Source: Candidatus Baltobacteraceae bacterium
GTDB lineage: Bacteria > Vulcanimicrobiota > Vulcanimicrobiia > Vulcanimicrobiales > Vulcanimicrobiaceae
Length of the DNA stretch: 64,000 nucleotides
NCBI GenBank assembly: GCA_036488875.1
Contig: DASXGW010000001.1
Coordinates: 491,312-555,311 of the forward strand
Direction: 5' to 3'
Shown here piece after piece: positions 17,730-26,850 of this stretch. Position numbers and translations under genes: made by a program. Under the pieces are notes generated by a model that searched no databases, had not been told where the DNA came from, and was given only the letters and a program-made list of their open reading frames with translations. Position 1 is the first letter of the stretch. Every line of letters begins with the position of its first letter.

Positions 17730-18888
17730 CTGCGGCGCGTGGCCCGAGAGCGTTTGGGGGCGGCGGCCCGTTCGCCGCGATCGTGCCGCCGTCGAGGACA
17801 CCGCCTCCGGCCAAGACCAGCGTGTGACGGTAGTCGCGAAATGGGAACGGCCGCGCCGCATCGGTCGGATTCACCACCGCAACGCACGCTCCAACGTAGG
17901 TTCCGGCAATGTAACAGCGCGCGTATTGCCGCGCGTACGTCCCGCCCGGCGTTTGCAGGCCGGAAATATCGGAAGGAGCGCGCACGACGGGCGCAAGCGC
18001 GACCAGCTGCGATTCAGGCTCGACGCGAAAATGCGATGGTGTTTGGAACTCCTCCCAAATGATGCTCGTCGCGGGATCGTAGCTCAGCAGAAACGATGCA
18101 TAAAGGTAGGTTCGTGCATCGATCGCGGACTCGGCCGTGGTTTGGTCTCGAGCCATGCACGTAAAGAGCTTTCCCGTGGCGGTGACTTGCAGCTCGCTAT
18201 TCTCGGTCGCCTGCCAAATGGTCCCGGTGGTTTTGGGGTGAGCCGCATCGTTTGAGTAGCAATGCTCGAAGTTGAAGCCGAGTGTCTTGTCGCTGGAAGC
18301 CAATCGGATTATGGGCGATGCTTTCGGCCGGTATGCAGCGTCGAGCCCACTGATAATGAGGGGAACGGGAGAGTGCTGATTGAGGGCCTCGAGCGACGCA
18401 ATCCAGGCTGCATCGTCGTACCGGCACGGCAGCGAGCGAAAATGGAGATACTCCGACGGCAGATCGTCGTCGTCCTCGAAAACGGCGTCGAAGTGCGCGA
18501 CGCTCGTTATTCGCCTCAGCCAGCGTTCGAAGACGGCCTGCATGCTGGGCTGGTCCAAGGCCATGACGTATTCCGTTACCGCGTCATAGGGAATCGCTAT
18601 TCGGTTGTTGAGGCAATCGTGCGCAAACGTCGACTCGTCCGGCGTGTAGAGTTGATCGCCGCGATTCGCAACCGTCAACGAGGGATCGATATAGGACTGT
18701 GTTTTTATGCCGGCGGCAGCGACGGCGTTGGCGATGCGCACCGAAACTTGCGCCCACGTGAGGTGCGGCGCTGCTTGCGCGGGCGACACCGACGTCGAGC
18801 CGTACGGGGCTCCAAAGTAATCGCCGGTCATGACGTGGCGTTGCGAGATGCTCGCAACGATCGCAAGGATAAAAGCGAGGTGGGCCAT
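17713..18888 (-). CDS. Secreted TIM-barrel hydrolase-like protein, paralogue B
   Basis: A 391-residue short member of the three-protein family. It has an N-terminal hydrophobic segment (MAHLAFILAIVASIS) with no lipobox, so it is either released or anchored, and it lacks the N-terminal OB-like module. The barrel domain keeps HFDAVFEDD, FEHCYSND, IIWEEFQTPS and the HTLVLAGGGVLDGGT end. Relative to A and C it has several substitutions, including acidic DDDD after VFED. The start codon lies inside an inverted repeat (18882-18912). It follows paralogue C by 42 bases on the same strand, so they may be co-transcribed. Confidence 0.78.
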   Translation of the reverse strand: MAHLAFILAIVASISQRHVMTGDYFGAPYGSTSVSPAQAAPHLTWAQVSVRIANAVAAAGIKTQSYIDPSLTVANRGDQLYTPDESTFAHDCLNNRIAIPYDAVTEYVMALDQPSMQAVFERWLRRITSVAHFDAVFEDDDDLPSEYLHFRSLPCRYDDAAWIASLEALNQHSPVPLIISGLDAAYRPKASPIIRLASSDKTLGFNFEHCYSNDAAHPKTTGTIWQATENSELQVTATGKLFTCMARDQTTAESAIDARTYLYASFLLSYDPATSIIWEEFQTPSHFRVEPESQLVALAPVVRAPSDISGLQTPGGTYARQYARCYIAGTYVGACVAVVNPTDAARPFPFRDYRHTLVLAGGGVLDGGTIAANGPPPPNALGPRAAVIAFR

Positions 18889-18912
18889 GCATGGCTGTTA
18901 CCCGCATGGCCC
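18882..18912 (-). repeat. Inverted repeat covering the paralogue B start codon
   Basis: Arms GGGCCATGC (18882-18890) and GCATGGCCC (18904-18912) are perfect complements with a 13-base loop. The ATG of the gene at 17713-18888 lies in the left arm. It could hide the start in RNA or be the remains of a terminator for paralogue C; no T-tract follows. Confidence 0.5.
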
Positions 18913-18930
18913 GAGAAGAAACGCGCCGCG

Positions 18931-21024
18931 CTACGGGAAGACGATCGCCGCCTCGCTTGCCGGCAACGACACCGGCGGCGGCCCCCCCGTCATCGACACG
19001 GTCCCTCCGTCGAGGATGCCGCCGCCGCTGAGCACCAGCGTATGGGTGTATTGCGGGTACGGGAACGGGTGGCTCGAGGCGACGTCGGGATTCACGACCA
19101 CCGCACACGGGCCTACGAACTTACCCGCATAGAAACACTGACCGTATTCGCGCCCGTAAGTGCCGCCCGTTTGCTGCAGCGATGCGACGCTGGCCGGCGC
19201 GGCCACCTTCGGTTCTAGTAAGACCAGCTGCGACTCGGGTTCCACGTGCAAGCCGGACGGCGTCGCGAACTCTTCCCACAGGATGCTCGTGGCCGGATTG
19301 TACGTCAGCAGAAACGATGCCAGCGCGTAGGTTCTGGCGTCGGTCGAGGACGACGCGGCGGTTGCGTTACGGAGCATGCACTCAAAGAGCTTATTCCGAG
19401 CGGCGACGTCGATCTCGGTGTTCTCCGTCGCTTGCCAGAGCCAGCCGCCCATCTTCGGCGTCGCGGTATCGGAGTAGCAGTGCTCGAAGTTGCCGCCCAT
19501 GGTGTTGCTCGACGAAAGCAATCCCAACGACAGCGAAACGTCGTGGCCGTTGAGGTTCGAGAGACCGTTGAAGATGACGGGAGCCGGCGATACTTGATTG
19601 AGCGCTAGCCCGTACTGCAGCCATTGGGCATCGCTGTAGTTACAGGGAAGGACGTTCTGCCCCACGAGGGGTCCCGCGTTATCTTCAAACACTGCGTCAA
19701 AGTGTCCCAACGCTTGCGTGTGCGCGACCGAGTTCGCAAAAAGCGTCTGCATTGACGCAGAACCGACGTTCATTTGATACATCGTCACATTGTCGTAGGG
19801 ATACGAGATTCGGTTGCCGCTGCAGTCGTGGGCGAAGGTCGATTCGTCGGACGTGAAGAGATTGTCGCCCGCATTCGACGTCGTATTCGGATCGGAATAC
19901 GCCTGCGTCTTGATGCCTGCGGCCGAAATGGCCGTAGCGTTCTGGGAGTTCACCTGAGCCCAGTTGAGATACGGTGCCGCTGCCGACCACGCTACCGCCG
20001 TGGTGCCATAGGGTGCTCCGAGGTAGTCTCCGGTCAAGACGTGCTTCTGCGCGATGGGCGCGGGTGTTGGCGTTGCAGCCGTTACCGGCGCGCTCACGAC
20101 GACTTGCTGCGCGACCACCGCTGCGCCGGCGTCGCCCATTCCGGTGACCTTAACCACCGAACCGGCCGTGAGTTGGGCCCCCGCAACCACGGTCAAACCG
20201 TTCATGACGATCGGAACCGCCGGATAGCTCGAGCCGGCATTAAGTGTGAACCCATAGGGCGTAGCGGCAACGACCGCGCCGGAAACCGTGACGCTTGAGG
20301 GAGCGCTCGTATAGAGCGTCACGTAGCTGCCCGTAAAGCCGGTGTTCGGTCCGGTTCCGGTTGCTTGCACGTACAGGCCGACCGACGGGGCGCCGGTCGT
20401 ATAGGACGTCGACGAACTCGTGTAGACGTGCATGTAGCCGGCGCTGCCCGTGGGATTGAGTAGGAAACCGCCGGTGAAAAGGCTAGCGATCGTGCTGACG
20501 TGCGTAACCTTGCTCGTCTGTAATGGAATCGGCGATCCGCTTGGCGCCGGCGTGGGCGGCGCTATCGTCGGCGACGACGTCGGTGAAGGAGCGGGTGTAG
20601 AGGGAACGGGTGTCGAGTTGGTCGGGATCGTCATCGAGATTGTGACGGCGGCAGCCGTTAGCGACGTCCTGCAGGTTCCGCTCGCCGGCGTTATTTCCGC
20701 GTAACGCTTGACGGCCGGCGCCGGCCCGCTCATCGTCGTGGATGCGTTCGTATAGATGTGCAGTTTCGACGTATCCGTTCCGCAGCCCGACACGATTTGA
20801 ATCGTGAAGCCGCCCGTAATGAGCGCCACGATCTGTCCGTCGAGCGTCGAACCGGCGGTCGCATTCTGCTTGGCGACGTGTCGCATTGGAGCGCTTGCCG
20901 TTATGCTCCCAGACGGAACGAACGCAGAGCCGTTCTGGTGTCCACTACACGCAGCGAGTAGTGAAATGCCCAGTAGGCAAGCGCAGCAGTACGAAAAGTT
21001 AAGACTCTTCTTACACAATCTCAT
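18931..21024 (-). CDS. Large secreted lipoprotein with repeated OB-like modules and hydrolase-like barrel, paralogue C
   Basis: A 697-residue lipoprotein. The signal ends in LAAC (Cys26). Three OB-like DUF5666-type modules follow (ALITGGFTIQ about residue 68; SLFTGGFLLN about 195; VVAATPYGFTLN about 260), the first two separated by a Pro/Ser/Thr-rich linker near residues 140-175. The C-terminal barrel (about residue 330 on) shares HFDAVFEDNAGPL, NFEHCYSD, ILWEEFATPSG and GGPPP with paralogues A and B. The extra modules may bind polysaccharide or span the cell wall zone. Start is ATG 21024. It is divergent from the LuxR-type regulator, with the 21148-21176 palindrome between them. Confidence 0.78.
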   Translation of the reverse strand: MRLCKKSLNFSYCCACLLGISLLAACSGHQNGSAFVPSGSITASAPMRHVAKQNATAGSTLDGQIVALITGGFTIQIVSGCGTDTSKLHIYTNASTTMSGPAPAVKRYAEITPASGTCRTSLTAAAVTISMTIPTNSTPVPSTPAPSPTSSPTIAPPTPAPSGSPIPLQTSKVTHVSTIASLFTGGFLLNPTGSAGYMHVYTSSSTSYTTGAPSVGLYVQATGTGPNTGFTGSYVTLYTSAPSSVTVSGAVVAATPYGFTLNAGSSYPAVPIVMNGLTVVAGAQLTAGSVVKVTGMGDAGAAVVAQQVVVSAPVTAATPTPAPIAQKHVLTGDYLGAPYGTTAVAWSAAAPYLNWAQVNSQNATAISAAGIKTQAYSDPNTTSNAGDNLFTSDESTFAHDCSGNRISYPYDNVTMYQMNVGSASMQTLFANSVAHTQALGHFDAVFEDNAGPLVGQNVLPCNYSDAQWLQYGLALNQVSPAPVIFNGLSNLNGHDVSLSLGLLSSSNTMGGNFEHCYSDTATPKMGGWLWQATENTEIDVAARNKLFECMLRNATAASSSTDARTYALASFLLTYNPATSILWEEFATPSGLHVEPESQLVLLEPKVAAPASVASLQQTGGTYGREYGQCFYAGKFVGPCAVVVNPDVASSHPFPYPQYTHTLVLSGGGILDGGTVSMTGGPPPVSLPASEAAIVFP

Positions 21025-21147
21025 GTAAGGATTAATCGGAGGTCGCGCAGTGTAAATTTATGACCCGCGAAAAAGTAACGCAACGCCGATTTGTTAACGC
21101 TCGAGCGGTAGGCGAGTAAGCGTTAGGACAGGGCCTAGGCGGGTCGA

Positions 21148-21176
21148 GATAGTCCTAATTTTGGAATAGGACTATC
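21148..21176. promoter_or_regulatory. Perfect 10-base inverted repeat, candidate operator
   Basis: GATAGTCCTA (21148-21157) and TAGGACTATC (21167-21176) are exact complements separated by nine bases. It lies in the 285-base divergent region between secreted paralogue C and the LuxR-type regulator at 21310. Its two-turn symmetry and AT-rich spacer suit a dimeric regulator's operator; as RNA it would also fold. A second small hairpin with a T-run lies at about 21220-21233. Confidence 0.5.
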
Positions 21177-21309
21177 GTCGGTTGCCTACCGGTCTTTTTG
21201 CCGCCGGATGCTATAAAGTCCCAATTTTTTGGGGATTGAGTGGTTACTAGGTCGTCCCGCACACCTCGTAACACCTGACACTCAAACCCACCCCAGGAAA
21301 GGGCCGTTC

Positions 21310-21954
21310 GTGATAGCACCCGTCACCAACGTAATCCGGCTGTACGTTATCGAAGGCCAGGTGCTTTTTGGGAAAGCACTTTGTCAAGTTTTTTCACTGG
21401 AACCGGACGTCCAAATCGTGGGCGACTCCGACTGCGTCTCAGCCCCCGCGCTGACCAAAGCGCGTCCGGACCTCATTCTGCTCGATCTCGACGGCAGCGC
21501 CGTCGAGCTAACCGAGGCGCTGACACTGTGTCGCGAATCCGTACCGCAGGCGCGCGTATGCGTGCTTTCGATGCGCCCGCAGCCCGAGATCATGCAGCGC
21601 TGCCTTGCCGCTGGAGCGGAAGGGTACATCATCAAGGACATCACGCCCGCCGAACTCATGCGAGCCGTGAAAATGGTTGCGGCAGGCGAAACCTACGTCG
21701 ATCCGCGCGTTGCCGGCGGATTGCTGCGTCGACGCAGCATGTCCAACGGCCGTCCGGATCTCGACGAACTGTCGGTTCGGGAAACCGAAGTGATTCGTTT
21801 GATCGCCGAGGGGCTCTCCAACAAAGAAATCAGCGCGAGATTGAACCTGTCGGAGAAGACGGTTAAGAATCACATCAGCCGGATCTTCTCGAAACTGAAC
21901 ATCTACGCGCGCGCTCAGGCAGCGGTGCACGCGATCAAGATGGGACTGGTTTAA
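21310..21954 (+). CDS. NarL/LuxR-family response regulator
   Basis: A 214-residue two-domain regulator. The receiver (residues 1-125) has the phospho-acceptor Asp in LILLDLDG, a Ser in VLSMRP and Lys in YIIKDITP; the usual N-terminal acid pair reads VIEGQVLF, with a Glu. The C-terminal LuxR helix-turn-helix begins at LSVRETEVIRLIAEGLSNKE and ends KTVKNHISRIFSKL. GTG 21310 is chosen for the ribosome site aggaaagg (21295-21302); a TTG at 21229 opens the frame earlier without one. No histidine kinase is adjacent. Likely controls the polysaccharide genes around it. Confidence 0.88.
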   Translation: MIAPVTNVIRLYVIEGQVLFGKALCQVFSLEPDVQIVGDSDCVSAPALTKARPDLILLDLDGSAVELTEALTLCRESVPQARVCVLSMRPQPEIMQRCLAAGAEGYIIKDITPAELMRAVKMVAAGETYVDPRVAGGLLRRRSMSNGRPDLDELSVRETEVIRLIAEGLSNKEISARLNLSEKTVKNHISRIFSKLNIYARAQAAVHAIKMGLV

Positions 21955-23101
21955 GTTCTCGGCTGTAAACGGCGTGTACGGCGTCTACGACGTCGTCCAC
22001 GTCGCGATCGGTCATCGTAGGATACAAGGGCAACGAAACGAGGCGGGCTCCCAATACTTCAGTATTGGGCAGTTCGCGTCGCGGCAGGTCGCGGTAGGCC
22101 GTGAAGAGGTGCGTCGGAATGTAATGCACGCTCGTTCCGATATTTTGCTCCCGCATCGCGTCGATGAACGTATCGCGCTCGATACCCGCTTCCGGGTCGA
22201 GGGTAACGGCGAACATGCACCAGCTGTGGCGGTCGGAACGGTCGTCACACGCGCGTTGGAATCCTAGGCCGGCAAGACCGGACAGTCGTTCCATATAGCG
22301 GCGAGCGATCGCGTCGCGGCGCGCCTGCATTTCCGGCAGGCGCTCGAGTTGGACGAGTCCGATGCTCGAAGCGAGGTCGCTGATGTTGTACTTGTAGCCG
22401 GGCTCGAGGATGTCGTAGCGCCAAGACCCGCGGTCGGTGTAGCGCTTCCACGCATCCCGGCTCATGCCGTGCAGGGATAGCCGGCGCACGCGATCGGCCA
22501 ACGCCTCGTCGTGGGTGACGAGCATGCCGCCTTCGCCGGTAGCGAGGTTCTTGGTCGCATAAAAACTATAAATCGCCGCGTCGCTCAATACGCCGGACCA
22601 CTTGCCGCGATCGAGCATGCCGGCGGCGTGCGCTGCGTCTTCGATGATCGCGATTCCGCGCTCGCGCGCGTAAGCGACGATCTCCGATACGTTCTGTGGC
22701 CGTCCGCCGTAGGGCATCGCGACGATAACCTTCGTGCGCCGCGTGACGACGGCCGCGATCGTGCGAACGCTTGCCGAAAACGTATCGGCTTCGACGTCGC
22801 AAAAGACCGGAATAGCGCCAAGCTCCAGTGTGCATTGCGCCCCCGCAGCGAAGGTGAGCGAGGGCATGACGACCTCGTCGCCCGGACCGACGCCGAGCGC
22901 CGCGAGAACGACGTGAATCCCCGCCGTGCAACTATTGAGCGCGACGGCGTAAGGGACGCCGCTCGCCTGCGCAAAAGCCCGCTCGAACGCCGCCGTCTGG
23001 GGCCCGGTCGTAAGCCAGCCGTTGCGCATCGAACTCGCAACCGCCTCGATCTCGGCGTCGCCGACGTCGGGCCGGCAGTAAGGCAAGAAGGCGTCACGCA
23101 T
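21935..23101 (-). CDS. DegT/DnrJ/EryC1 sugar aminotransferase
   Basis: A 388-residue PLP enzyme distinct from WbpE. It has NGWLTTGPQTAAFE at the N-terminus (as in ArnB/PseC/PglE-type 4-aminotransferases), ALNSCTAGIHV, IEDAAHAAG and the Schiff-base Lys in SFYATKNLATGEGG. With the 4,6-dehydratase at 1730 it could make a 4-amino-6-deoxy sugar for acetylation or formylation by enzymes in the locus; this is inference. ATG 23101 overlaps the end of the ligase gene by 8 bases; it is the last gene of the minus-strand operon. The 3' end overlaps the regulator by 20 bases. Confidence 0.9.
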   Translation of the reverse strand: MRDAFLPYCRPDVGDAEIEAVASSMRNGWLTTGPQTAAFERAFAQASGVPYAVALNSCTAGIHVVLAALGVGPGDEVVMPSLTFAAGAQCTLELGAIPVFCDVEADTFSASVRTIAAVVTRRTKVIVAMPYGGRPQNVSEIVAYARERGIAIIEDAAHAAGMLDRGKWSGVLSDAAIYSFYATKNLATGEGGMLVTHDEALADRVRRLSLHGMSRDAWKRYTDRGSWRYDILEPGYKYNISDLASSIGLVQLERLPEMQARRDAIARRYMERLSGLAGLGFQRACDDRSDRHSWCMFAVTLDPEAGIERDTFIDAMREQNIGTSVHYIPTHLFTAYRDLPRRELPNTEVLGARLVSLPLYPTMTDRDVDDVVDAVHAVYSRELKPVPS

Positions 23102-24464
23102 GGGACAAACCTCGGATTCGATTACGGTGGACGTTACGCAAGATGGCGATAAACATGAACGCGAGCCAGACGTATTTGAACGACATAACGTCCAAGAAGA
23201 GCGCGGCGATGAAGATTCCGACGACGGCCGCTTCCCCGGCGACGCGCAACGGATACTCGGGCTCACTCGGCGTGATGTCGCGCAAGATGAAGAACTGCGC
23301 GGCCCAGCCCGCGAGCAGAAGAGCCAGACCGATAACGCCGAGCTCGACGGACGTTCCGATGAGGAGATCGTGCGAAGCCCGATGCCAGTTCGCGGCTCCC
23401 CACAGTTGGTGCGACGTCTGCAGAAACGCGTGATCGTACGCATTGGGGAAGTTGCCATAGCCGGCACCGAAGAGCCAATGGGATTTTAGTGCCTGCAATC
23501 CCACTCGCCAGATCGACGTACGGCCGTTTCCGCCCGTCGACACCGCGGTGCTGAAGCGATTCCACAGGTCGGTGTTAGCGCTGAATAGTGCCGCCATGAT
23601 GGTGGTCGCTACCCCCATGGCAATCAGCCGCACTTTCGCGCGATCGCGTATGAGGAAGTAGACGAGCATGCATAAGATGGCCACGACCGCTCCCCGCGAC
23701 CCGCTCAGTGCGACGCCGACGAAGAGGAGTGCGAGAGCTGCGATGCTGGCGATGGCGACGAGGCCCTTGCGCGTATGCAGCAGTGACGACAAGCACAGTG
23801 CGATCGGAAGAAGCATCGCCGCGGCAAAGTGATTCGGGTCGATCGCGCCGGTGTCGCTCGTGATGCGCAGTCGGCTGCCGTAATAGATGTTGACGCCGTT
23901 GTGGAAGAGATACGCTCCATAGATCGCAGCCGCCACGCTGCCGATGATGATGGCCAGCGTTACGCAGCGTAAAGCATTTTGATCGGCGGGAAAGATGCTG
24001 ATAGCTAAGTACAGGAGGACGAGAAGCGTCGACGTGAGCAGCCCGGTGAACACGAGGGTCTGATCGTACGCCCAAAAGGCGGTGATGGCCGCCCACACGT
24101 ACAGTGCGCCCCAAATCAGCAACGTGGGCGACGGTCGAACCGCTTTCTTCGTGCGCAGCAAATAGAAGATGAGCGCCGCGCCGGCCGCTCCGCCCAGAAC
24201 CTTCGTGAGCGTACCAAAAGCGTTGATGCTTAGCAGATTATCGAACGGGACGAGGCCTACGTAAACTCCGAACGGGAATATGAGCGGGGCGACGACGATC
24301 AAATAAAAGATGATCGGTCCGCCGATCGCCATTAGAGCCAAAACGAACCCGGTTTTCGTTCCGGCCAATGCGCTCACTGCGAGCGCGGCGACCGCTCCGC
24401 CGAGTGCAACGGCAAGGCCGCCGGCAATCGGTCCTAAGCTTCGGCGCGCGACGTTTACGTGCAT
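23094..24464 (-). CDS. O-antigen ligase / polysaccharide polymerase (Wzy-like) membrane protein
   Basis: About 456 residues with ten or more hydrophobic helices and a large periplasmic loop (residues about 290-370) containing GNGRTSIWRVGLQALKSH and SHDLLIGTSVELG, the PF04932 O-antigen ligase/polymerase signature. It either polymerises repeat units (Wzy) or ligates them to a carrier; these are not separable by sequence. ATG 24464 follows taaggat; GTG 24467 is an in-frame neighbour. It lies 12 bases after the flippase gene, which supports a Wzx/Wzy pair. Confidence 0.88.
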   Translation of the reverse strand: MHVNVARRSLGPIAGGLAVALGGAVAALAVSALAGTKTGFVLALMAIGGPIIFYLIVVAPLIFPFGVYVGLVPFDNLLSINAFGTLTKVLGGAAGAALIFYLLRTKKAVRPSPTLLIWGALYVWAAITAFWAYDQTLVFTGLLTSTLLVLLYLAISIFPADQNALRCVTLAIIIGSVAAAIYGAYLFHNGVNIYYGSRLRITSDTGAIDPNHFAAAMLLPIALCLSSLLHTRKGLVAIASIAALALLFVGVALSGSRGAVVAILCMLVYFLIRDRAKVRLIAMGVATTIMAALFSANTDLWNRFSTAVSTGGNGRTSIWRVGLQALKSHWLFGAGYGNFPNAYDHAFLQTSHQLWGAANWHRASHDLLIGTSVELGVIGLALLLAGWAAQFFILRDITPSEPEYPLRVAGEAAVVGIFIAALFLDVMSFKYVWLAFMFIAILRNVHRNRIRGLSHA

Positions 24465-24476
24465 CACAACCGATCC

Positions 24477-25805
24477 TTACCCATTAACCCCTGCGGTGCG
24501 TCGCAACAAACGCGTGCAGTCTCGGAAAAGACCGAAAGCGATCTCTACGTACGATCGAAGGTCGACGGCCGTCGGAACGAGCATCGATCGAAGCCCAATT
24601 CCGGTCGCTCGCCGAAAATACCAGAGACTCAAGATCTGCGTGATCACGTACGCGCCGCTCGACGCGCTCGCCGCTCCCACGATTCCGAAATGCGGTATCA
24701 AAATAACGGTTCCGGCGATGCATATAACCGCCGAAATGCCGGCCACGACGAGTGGAATCTCGGGCTTGGCGAGTTTGAGCGTATAGTAGCTCGAAATCGG
24801 TCCGGCGGCCGCCAAGGCTATGACGCCGATGAGCATCACGCGCAAGGACGGTACGAGCGGCAGAAACGGTGCGCCGTAGAATAGCTTAATGACGATTGGA
24901 GCGATGGCAAAAACTACCATGCATATGACGACGGAAACGAGTAAGCTATGGCGCACGCAGCGCGCCGTCAAGTTCGCGGCCGCGCGTTTATCGAGGCCGC
25001 CGATGTGCGGTGACGCTACGATTGACGCAACTTGAGCGGGAAAGAGCAACGCTTGCGGGGCCGACGTGGCGACGCTGTACAGTCCGAGGTCGGCTACCGG
25101 CAGCATGATCGCAACGATGTAGAGGTCGGCGCGATAGTTCAAGAGCGACACCAAAGCCGTCGCACCCCCCTTAACCGAAAATCGCGTGAAGTCGGAAAGG
25201 CGAATCGGCGACCCGTTTTCCAACGTTCTGGAGTGAACGAGCATAGCGATCCACGCGACGGCCCCGACGATCGTCGTCGAAGCCACCCAAGCGACGATCG
25301 CGATCGCGGGACTGTGCGAGATGGCCAGAAAGCCGGCGACGGTGAATGCGAGCGTCGCTAGTACCGTCGACACCGAGATCGTGCTGACGTACCGGACCTT
25401 TTTGATTCCGGTTACGTATCCGCGCACGGCAAAGATGGCTGCCGCGGCCGGCAGCGACGCGATCGCCGCCGGTGCCGCCCAGAGGGCATTACCGAGCCAC
25501 GCGATGATTGCGACCGCCACGGCGCTGATCGCGACGAAACATAGCGTGAGGACGGTCAAAGGTGCCACGATTCGGCGTCCGGCCTTCTCGTTGAGAAGGT
25601 AGTACGACGCGGCCGAAGAGAGGCCGGAAAACAACGAGGCTACGAGGCCGGCTTGCACGACCGGCATCGCATAAACGCCCTTTCCCGCCGGCCCGAGAAC
25701 GCGCGCCGTCAGAACGCCCACGGCGAGCGACCCGACAATGGTCAGCGATTGGATGACGAACGTGAAAAGACCGTCGTGAACGAGGTCTCTTGCCCTAAAC
25801 TGCAC
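24477..25805 (-). CDS. Polysaccharide flippase (Wzx-like, MOP superfamily)
   Basis: A 442-residue, highly hydrophobic protein with about 12 membrane segments. The N-terminus (IQSLTIVGSLAVGVLTARVLGPAGKGVYA) has the L-x-R-x-LGP-x-G-x-G pattern of polysaccharide flippases. It would flip undecaprenyl-linked repeat units across the inner membrane. GTG 25805 overlaps the end of the sugar transferase gene by 11 bases. Charged residues in the middle (RADLYIVAIMLP) are typical. Confidence 0.9.
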   Translation of the reverse strand: MQFRARDLVHDGLFTFVIQSLTIVGSLAVGVLTARVLGPAGKGVYAMPVVQAGLVASLFSGLSSAASYYLLNEKAGRRIVAPLTVLTLCFVAISAVAVAIIAWLGNALWAAPAAIASLPAAAAIFAVRGYVTGIKKVRYVSTISVSTVLATLAFTVAGFLAISHSPAIAIVAWVASTTIVGAVAWIAMLVHSRTLENGSPIRLSDFTRFSVKGGATALVSLLNYRADLYIVAIMLPVADLGLYSVATSAPQALLFPAQVASIVASPHIGGLDKRAAANLTARCVRHSLLVSVVICMVVFAIAPIVIKLFYGAPFLPLVPSLRVMLIGVIALAAAGPISSYYTLKLAKPEIPLVVAGISAVICIAGTVILIPHFGIVGAASASSGAYVITQILSLWYFRRATGIGLRSMLVPTAVDLRSYVEIAFGLFRDCTRLLRRTAGVNG

Positions 25806-26850
25806 GATGCAACAAAAACTCCGCGGCGGTCTTGATAATGACGATCGCGTCTAACGCCGGCGATGCGTGCTCGATATAGAAGAGATCGTACGGAAGGATC
25901 TTGGGCATGTCGTCGGGCTGGAGATTGCGCTTGGCGTAAACCTGTGCCCAGCCGGTCAATCCCGGCGTGACGATGTGGCGGCTATCGTAGTGTGGAACGG
26001 TTCGCCGGAAATCTCGGGCGAATGCGGGCATCTCCGGACGCGGGCCGACCAGCGACATATCGCCGACCAAGACGTTAAAGAGCTGCGGAAGTTCGTCGAG
26101 ACTCGTTCTGCGCAAAATCGCACCAATGTTCGTAATGCGGCGGTCGCCCGGCCGCGCCCACTGCTGACCTGCGTCTTGCCACATCGTTCGGAACTTGTAC
26201 ATGACGAAGGTAGCGCCGTTGCGGCCGACGCGCTCCTGCCGGAATAGGATCGGGAACCCCGACTCGATCCCGATGCAGACCGCGATCAACAGCATCAGGG
26301 GCGAGGCAACGACGAGACCGGCCGCCGCGAGCGTGACGTCGAAACCGCGCTTCCACGCCTTATACGGCCCGTGCCCGACTCGCCATTGCGCTTCCGGCGA
26401 GACGTAGGCCGCTTGCGCTTCGGCGACGTCCTCGGAACCGTGACGCGCGAGGTGCAGCGTCGCGTGAACGACCGACAAGAAGATCGCGGCGAGGACGATC
26501 ACGCCGACCGCCGTCAGCGCGGAAAGTCCGGCGACGTATTGAAAGAGGAACCATAGCGGCACGAACGCCACCAATGCGGCGACGGCGATCTGATACGCCT
26601 CGTCGTACCAGCGCACCGCGTACGAGAACTGATAGGTTCGGCACAGGGCGAGCGCACCGCACACGACGATGCAGGCCGCCGGCCCGATACTCGACGGAAG
26701 GCCTGCTGCGTAACAGGCCGCCAGCACGGCCATTACATCGACGAAGAGGAATGCGACCGACCAAACCGGGCGCAGATGCTCGGGAACGCGACGTGTGGCG
26801 CTGATCCTTCCTTTTGAGATCTCTTCGCGAATCGTAGCGTGGACCATCAT
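25795..26850 (-). CDS. Initiating sugar transferase (WbaP/PglC-type phosphoglycosyltransferase)
   Basis: A 351-residue bacterial sugar transferase. Four N-terminal membrane helices (residues about 28-130) are followed by the catalytic domain: [10 protein letters not shown] re-entrant helix, [28 protein letters not shown] and [10 protein letters not shown]. It transfers a sugar-1-phosphate from UDP-sugar to undecaprenyl phosphate, starting the repeat unit. ATG 26850 has a perfect AGGAGG site six bases upstream; the frame continues to 27039 but is antisense junk. The start makes an ATGA overlap with the FemAB-like gene. Confidence 0.94.
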   Translation of the reverse strand: MMVHATIREEISKGRISATRRVPEHLRPVWSVAFLFVDVMAVLAACYAAGLPSSIGPAACIVVCGALALCRTYQFSYAVRWYDEAYQIAVAALVAFVPLWFLFQYVAGLSALTAVGVIVLAAIFLSVVHATLHLARHGSEDVAEAQAAYVSPEAQWRVGHGPYKAWKRGFDVTLAAAGLVVASPLMLLIAVCIGIESGFPILFRQERVGRNGATFVMYKFRTMWQDAGQQWARPGDRRITNIGAILRRTSLDELPQLFNVLVGDMSLVGPRPEMPAFARDFRRTVPHYDSRHIVTPGLTGWAQVYAKRNLQPDDMPKILPYDLFYIEHASPALDAIVIIKTAAEFLLHRAV

